From positions 1 through 10,248 of the forward strand of contig CAJMEU010000107.1 in the NCBI GenBank assembly GCA_905212515.1: DNA of 10,248 bases, read 5' to 3'. The position numbers were made by a program, and so were the translations under genes. Below the pieces are notes generated by a model, which saw nothing but the letters and a program-made list of their open reading frames with translations, ran no database searches and was not told where the DNA came from. Origin of the DNA: an uncultured Oscillospiraceae bacterium. GTDB taxonomy: Bacteria > Bacillota > Clostridia > Oscillospirales > Ruminococcaceae. How positions within the stretch are numbered: position 1 is the stretch's first letter; the number at the start of each line of letters is the position of its first letter. Shown in pieces: positions 6,504 through 10,248 of this stretch.

Positions 6504-6532
6504 ATCATAGCACGGGCCCGCCGCCGGGGCAA
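6504..6532 (-). promoter_or_regulatory. Candidate housekeeping-sigma promoter for rplI-dnaB-tilS-hpt-ftsH
   Basis: On the minus strand: -35 TTGCCC (6532-6527, 4 of 6 matches), a 17-base spacer, and -10 TATGAT (6509-6504, 5 of 6) with an adjoining TGC, making an extended -10. Transcription would start near 6497, leaving about 24 bases to the rplI start with its binding site included. It is the best-matching promoter I found and lies in one of the few intergenic gaps large enough for one. Confidence 0.65.
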
Positions 6533-6543
6533 GCGCCTGCCAT

Positions 6544-8511
6544 TCATTTCTTTTTATTCCCTTCCGTCTGGGTGGCGCGGTACTGGGCGATGGCGTCCAG
6601 CAGGCGTTGCTTTGCCTCCTCTAGGCTGACATCCCGCAGCTGCACGCCGGCCATGGTCAGGTGCCCGCCGCCGCCCAGCTGTTCCATCACCAGCTGCACA
6701 TTCACCTCGCCCATGCTGCGGGCGGAGATGTTGATCTGGCCGCCTACGTCCACGGCCACGAAGCTGGCTTCCACGCCGTCGATGGAGAGCAGGTCGTTGG
6801 CGGCCTGGGGCACCACCACGTCGTGTTCGGGCGGAAGCTCGCCCGAGACGACCACCGCGCAGCCCAGGTAGATCTCGGCCTCCGTCACCAGCTGGGCCTT
6901 GTAGGCATAATCCTGGAAGGAGGAGTTGAACAGGCGCTTCACCGCCTGGGTCTGCGCGCCCATGCGCCGCAGGTAGGCCGCGGCCTCAAAGGTGCGCACG
7001 CCCGTGTGCAGCGCGAAATTGCGCGTGTCCAGCATGATGCCCGCCAGCAGGGCCTGGGCCTCGGCCGGCGTCAGTTTGTCCTCCTTGTCGCCGCCCAGGT
7101 ACTGCAGCAGCTCGGCCACCAGCTCGGACGCCGAGGAGGCGTAAGGCTCGTGATAAAAAATGACGCCGTTGTCGATGTGGCCCACGCATTTGCGGTGATG
7201 GTCGATGACCACCACGTTGGCCGCGCTGCGGTACACGTCCTCGCTCTCCAGCAGATAGGGCATGTGGGTGTCCACGATGACCACCAGCGTGCCGGCCTTC
7301 ACCGCGCCTATGGCCTCGGCCGGCGTCTGGAACTCAGCCTCGCCGGCTTCGCGCATCTCCTCGATGAGGTTCTGCGCCAGGCTGCGGGATTCATCCACCA
7401 CCACGGCCACGGGCTTGTGGCAGATCTTGGCAAAGCGCGCCATGCCGATGGAGGCGCCCAGGCTGTCCAAATCGGAAGATTTGTGGCCCATCACCAGCAC
7501 ATTGGTACTTTGGCCCATCAGGTCTTTCAGGGCGGCGGCGATGATGCGGCTTTTCACCTTGCTGCGCTTTTCCACCCCGCGGGAGACGCCGCCGAAGAAG
7601 GAGAATCCCTCGGCCGTGCACACGGCGGCCTGGTCGCCGCCGCGGCCCAGGGCCATGTCCAGCGCCTGGGCGGCCATCTCCTCGCCCTGGGCCAGGGTGC
7701 CCGCCAGGCGGCCCACGCCGATGGACAGCGTCACCTGGACGCCCTCGTCGCCGCTGAAGCCGCGCACCGTGTCCAGGATGGCAAAGCGCGCCTTCACGAT
7801 GTCCTGCATGTGGCGCTCCTCCACCACCGCCAGGTAGCGGGCCGAGCCCACGCGCCGCAGAAAGCCGGTGGTGGTGCCGATGAACTGCTCCAGCGCGGCC
7901 TCCACCTGGCCCATGATGCGGGTGCGCTCGGCCTCCCGCAGCTCTTTTAAAATTTCGTCGTAGGTGTCCACTTCCAGCAGCATCACGCTGGGGCGGCTGG
8001 CCAGGTATTCGCCCGCCTGGCGCTTGAGGACCGTGTTGTTCACAAAGTACAGCACGTGCATGTCGCCCTGGGCCAGCACCGCGCCGTACACGGTGTAGCG
8101 CTGGCCGCCGAAGCTGAAATCCTGGCCCTTTTTCTCGGACGCGGCGGCCAGGTCCAGGCCGGGCAGCACCCGCTCCACCGGCAGCAGGCAGGTGTCCTCG
8201 CCGCCCGTGAGCTCGGCCAGATAAGCGTCGTTATACCAGGCGACGCGCCCCTCGGTGAGCACCAGCACCGGCAGTTCCAGCGCCGCCAGGCTGCTGCGCG
8301 CCATGTCCTCCTCGCCGCCGCGCAAAAAGCGCGCCAGCATGCGCCGGAAATGGCGCAGGAACAGCACCAGGCCCAGGCCCCACACCACCAGCACCGCGAT
8401 CACCACGAGCAGATACTGAGGCTTCGCCGCGGCCAGGGCGATGCACAGCACCAGGCAGGCGCCGCTGAGCAGCGCCAACGCCGTATCCAGGGCCCAAAAG
8501 CGTTTTTTCAT
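6544..8511 (-). CDS. gdpP: Cyclic-di-AMP phosphodiesterase GdpP (YybT), DHH/DHHA1 family
   Basis: Membrane enzyme that hydrolyses c-di-AMP to pApA and so controls potassium and osmotic balance, wall stress and beta-lactam tolerance in Firmicutes. The 655-residue length is typical. Two membrane helices (about 7-29 and 33-52) are followed by a degenerate PAS region (about 70-160) and a degenerate GGDEF region (about 175-305) that reads ALGRGGDQAAV at 287-297. The DHH domain has GHKSSDLDS at 342-350 (H343, D347, D349), VDTH at 413-416, DHH at 437-439 and D495 in GIMLDTRNF. DHHA1 has GGGGH at 613-617. The catalytic residues look complete. The ATG at 8511 is chosen for its GAGGTG 6 bases upstream and the immediate KKRFW-plus-helix start. 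The frame is open to an ATG at 8568 that overlaps the RNase J stop and has no good binding site. The gap to RNase J is 49 bases. Confidence 0.96.
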   Translation of the reverse strand: MKKRFWALDTALALLSGACLVLCIALAAAKPQYLLVVIAVLVVWGLGLVLFLRHFRRMLARFLRGGEEDMARSSLAALELPVLVLTEGRVAWYNDAYLAELTGGEDTCLLPVERVLPGLDLAAASEKKGQDFSFGGQRYTVYGAVLAQGDMHVLYFVNNTVLKRQAGEYLASRPSVMLLEVDTYDEILKELREAERTRIMGQVEAALEQFIGTTTGFLRRVGSARYLAVVEERHMQDIVKARFAILDTVRGFSGDEGVQVTLSIGVGRLAGTLAQGEEMAAQALDMALGRGGDQAAVCTAEGFSFFGGVSRGVEKRSKVKSRIIAAALKDLMGQSTNVLVMGHKSSDLDSLGASIGMARFAKICHKPVAVVVDESRSLAQNLIEEMREAGEAEFQTPAEAIGAVKAGTLVVIVDTHMPYLLESEDVYRSAANVVVIDHHRKCVGHIDNGVIFYHEPYASSASELVAELLQYLGGDKEDKLTPAEAQALLAGIMLDTRNFALHTGVRTFEAAAYLRRMGAQTQAVKRLFNSSFQDYAYKAQLVTEAEIYLGCAVVVSGELPPEHDVVVPQAANDLLSIDGVEASFVAVDVGGQINISARSMGEVNVQLVMEQLGGGGHLTMAGVQLRDVSLEEAKQRLLDAIAQYRATQTEGNKKK

Positions 8512-8517
8512 GGGGTA

Positions 8518-8523
8518 CACCTC
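8518..8523 (-). promoter_or_regulatory. Ribosome binding site that decides the gdpP start
   Basis: GAGGTG on the minus strand, 6 bases before the ATG at 8511. It favours this start over the in-frame ATG at 8568. Confidence 0.65.
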
Positions 8524-8529
8524 ACTTGC

Positions 8530-8546
8530 GGCGCCCCGCGGGCGCC
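8530..8546 (-). other. GC hairpin between RNase J gene and gdpP
   Basis: GGCGCC at 8530-8535 pairs with GGCGCC at 8541-8546 around a 5-base loop, ending 6 bases before the gdpP ribosome binding site. There is no U-tract, so it is not an intrinsic terminator. Its role is unknown and chance in GC-rich DNA is plausible. Confidence 0.35.
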
Positions 8547-8560
8547 CGGTCATCGAGCGG

Positions 8561-10195
8561 TCAAACATCCATCAGGATGGGCAGGATCATGGGGCTGCGC
8601 TTGGTTTTGCGGTACACGTAAGACGACACGGCCTCGCGGATGCGCGTTTTCACGCTGCCAAAGTCCCGCAGGTCGGCGGTGGTCATGCGGCCCAGGGCGT
8701 CGCGCACCACTTCGCGGGCGCCGGCCAGCAGCTCTTCGCTTTCGCGCACATACACGAAGCCGCGGGTGACGATGTCCGGCCCGGCCAGCACATAGCCGGA
8801 GGCCGCGTCCAGCGTGGCCACGATGATGACCAGGCCATCCTCGGACAAATGCCGGCGGTCCCGCAGCACGATGCTGCCCACGTCGCCCACGCCCAGGCCG
8901 TCCACCATGACGGCGCCGGCGGGCACGCTGTCGCCCATGGCCATGCCGTCTTTGGAGAGGATGATGCAGTCGCCGTTCTCGGCGATGCAGATGTTCTCCT
9001 CGGGCACGCCCACGGCGGCGGCCGTCATGGCGTGTTTCTTCAAATGTTTATATTCGCCGTGCACGGGCAAAAAGTACTGGGGCTGGGCCAGGGTGAGCAT
9101 CAATTTCTGCTCTTCCTGGCAGGCGTGGCCCGACACGTGCACGTCGTACATGGATTCGTAAATGACCTCCGCGCCCAGGCGCAGCAGGCCGTTGACCACT
9201 TTCGTCACCATCTTCTCGTTGCCGGGGATGGGCGTGGCCGAGATGATGATGAAGTCGCCCTGGCCGATGCGCACCTGGCGGTGGCTGGCCATGGCCATGC
9301 GGGACAGGGCGCTGAGAGGCTCGCCCTGGCTGCCCGTGGTCACCAGCACCACCTTTTCGGGCGGGTATTTGTTGATCTCCTCGATGTCGATCAGCGCCCC
9401 GTCCGGCGCGTGGAGATAGCCCAGCTCCTGCGCCATCTCGGTGTTGTTGACCATGCTGCGGCCGGACACGGCCACCTTGCGGCCCTGGGCCACGGCCAGG
9501 TCGATGATCTGCTGCACGCGGTACAGGTTCGAGGCAAAGGTGGCGATGATGATGCGCTTTTTCTCGGCCCGGCGGAACAGGTTGGCAAAGCTGTCGCCCA
9601 CCTTGTGCTCGGTGGCGGTGAAGCCCGGGCGCTCGGCGTTGGTGGAGTCGCTCAGCAGCGCCAGCACGCCCTTGCGGCCGTACTCGGCGATGGCGGCAAG
9701 GTCCGTGGGGCCGCCGCTGATGGGCGTGTAATCCACTTTAAAGTCGCCCGTCTGGATGATGACGCCGGCCGGGCACTCGATGGCAAAGGCCACCGCGTCC
9801 GGGATGGAGTGGTTCACGTGGATGGGCTCGATGGTAAAGCAGCCCAGTTTGAATTTGCGCTTGGGGGTGATCTCCACCAGTTTGGTGCTGCCCAGCAGGC
9901 CGTGCTCCTCCAGCTTGTTGCGGATGAGGCCCAGGGTGAGCCGGGTGGCGTACACGGGCAGGTTGCACTCCTTCAGCAGATAGGGCAGGCTGCCGATGTG
10001 GTCCTCGTGGCCGTGGGTGATGATGATGCCCTTGATGCGGTCCCGGTTCTGCACCACGTAGCTGAAATCCGGGATGACGAGGTCGATGCCGTACATGTCG
10101 CTGTCCGGGAACACCAGGCCGCAGTCCACCATCAGCATGTCGCCCTGGCACTCGTACAAGGTGACGTTCTTGCCTACCTCGCCCAAGCCGACCAG
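8561..10195 (-). CDS. rnj: Ribonuclease J, N-terminus missing at contig end
   Basis: Metallo-beta-lactamase/beta-CASP nuclease with 5'-3' exonuclease and endonuclease activity, central to RNA processing and decay in Firmicutes. From base 10195 the open frame reads L-V-G then LGEVGKN, which is the interior of the usual N-terminal GGLGEIGKN segment. About 15-20 residues and the start codon are therefore missing; the TTG at 10186 is an ordinary leucine codon, not a start. Counting from 10195 (544 residues), the zinc motif HGHEDH is at 61-66. VNHSIPD is near 128-134, the metal-ligand Asp in TGDFK near 151, SDSTNAERPG near 182-191, TTGSQGEP near 286-293, SGHACQEE near 355-362, and PVHGEY near 377-382. 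The C-terminus, KTKRSPMILPILMDV, is typical. Whether it corresponds to RNase J1 or J2 cannot be told here. gdpP follows after 49 bases. Confidence 0.95.
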   Translation of the reverse strand: MVGLGEVGKNVTLYECQGDMLMVDCGLVFPDSDMYGIDLVIPDFSYVVQNRDRIKGIIITHGHEDHIGSLPYLLKECNLPVYATRLTLGLIRNKLEEHGLLGSTKLVEITPKRKFKLGCFTIEPIHVNHSIPDAVAFAIECPAGVIIQTGDFKVDYTPISGGPTDLAAIAEYGRKGVLALLSDSTNAERPGFTATEHKVGDSFANLFRRAEKKRIIIATFASNLYRVQQIIDLAVAQGRKVAVSGRSMVNNTEMAQELGYLHAPDGALIDIEEINKYPPEKVVLVTTGSQGEPLSALSRMAMASHRQVRIGQGDFIIISATPIPGNEKMVTKVVNGLLRLGAEVIYESMYDVHVSGHACQEEQKLMLTLAQPQYFLPVHGEYKHLKKHAMTAAAVGVPEENICIAENGDCIILSKDGMAMGDSVPAGAVMVDGLGVGDVGSIVLRDRRHLSEDGLVIIVATLDAASGYVLAGPDIVTRGFVYVRESEELLAGAREVVRDALGRMTTADLRDFGSVKTRIREAVSSYVYRKTKRSPMILPILMDV

Positions 10196-10248
10196 AGATC
10201 GGAAGAGCGTCGTGTAGGGAAAGAGTGTCTTCGCCTGTGTTGATCTCG
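10196..10248. other. Illumina P5/TruSeq adapter sequence (assembly artefact)
   Basis: From AGATCGGAAGAGC at 10196 to 10228 the 33 bases match the reverse complement of the TruSeq read-1/P5 adapter. The next 8 bases (10229-10236, CTTCGCCT) are the reverse complement of AGGCGAAG, an Illumina dual-index i5 barcode (D505). Bases 10237-10248 match the following P5 segment with one mismatch (T for A at 10241). None of this is genomic. Real sequence ends at or just before 10195. Confidence 0.97.

Noticed and set aside
6510..6540. GC-rich inverted sequence after gdpP as a terminator
   Set aside because: The possible GCCC/GGGC stem is short and not followed by a U-tract; the same bases are better explained as the promoter spacer.
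6661..7950. 429-residue plus-strand open frame opposite gdpP
   Set aside because: Antisense shadow of gdpP with low-complexity His/Ala/Gly-rich sequence; no start signal or family resemblance.
8512..8568. Longer GdpP start overlapping the RNase J stop codon
   Set aside because: The ATG at 8568 has no clear binding site and adds 19 residues unlike GdpP N-termini. The ATG at 8511 has GAGGTG at good spacing. Coupling through the overlap remains a minor possibility.
1..10195. CRISPR array, insertion sequence, prophage, toxin-antitoxin or defence system
   Set aside because: No direct-repeat array, terminal inverted repeats, transposase or unfamiliar gene cluster is present. All genomic genes belong to known housekeeping families.
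8441..10243. 600-residue plus-strand open frame opposite the RNase J gene
   Set aside because: Antisense shadow of RNase J, and its C-terminus is translated from the Illumina adapter (RSEERRVGKEC).

Overview
The window is a GC-rich stretch of bacterial chromosome. All eight genes lie on the minus strand, so transcription runs from the right end to the left end. The gene set (RNase J, GdpP, TilS-Hpt-FtsH) is typical of Firmicutes. High GC combined with this content suggests a high-GC member of the Clostridia, perhaps Oscillospirales or Ruminococcaceae-like. That placement is inference, not an identification.

In order of transcription the layout is: an RNase J gene missing its start (8561-10195), gdpP for c-di-AMP phosphodiesterase (6544-8511), a 70-bp gap with a good promoter candidate, then rplI (bL9), dnaB (replicative helicase), tilS (tRNA-Ile lysidine synthetase), hpt (hypoxanthine phosphoribosyltransferase) and ftsH (membrane AAA+ protease). 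A clear intrinsic terminator follows ftsH, and then an HD-domain phosphohydrolase gene runs off the left edge. Spacing is tight: dnaB and tilS overlap by 14 bases, tilS and hpt are 2 bases apart, and other gaps are 37-70 bases. Almost no stretch is unexplained, and none exceeds 300 bases without a gene.

The genes are housekeeping functions: mRNA processing and decay (RNase J), cyclic dinucleotide turnover (GdpP), translation (bL9, TilS), replication (DnaB), purine salvage (Hpt), membrane protein quality control (FtsH), and probably nucleotide clean-up (the HD protein). The block joins two neighbourhoods that are separate in Bacillus subtilis: gdpP-rplI-dnaB and tilS-hpt-ftsH.

The most striking signal is not biological. 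The last 53 bases (10196-10248) match the Illumina P5/TruSeq adapter read through an 8-base index. The contig therefore ends in library adapter, which cuts RNase J short at its N-terminus. I found no CRISPR array, mobile element, tRNA, rRNA or undescribed defence-like system. The remaining findings are regulatory candidates (two extended -10 promoters, a terminator directly before a ribosome binding site, intercistronic hairpins) and start-codon decisions.
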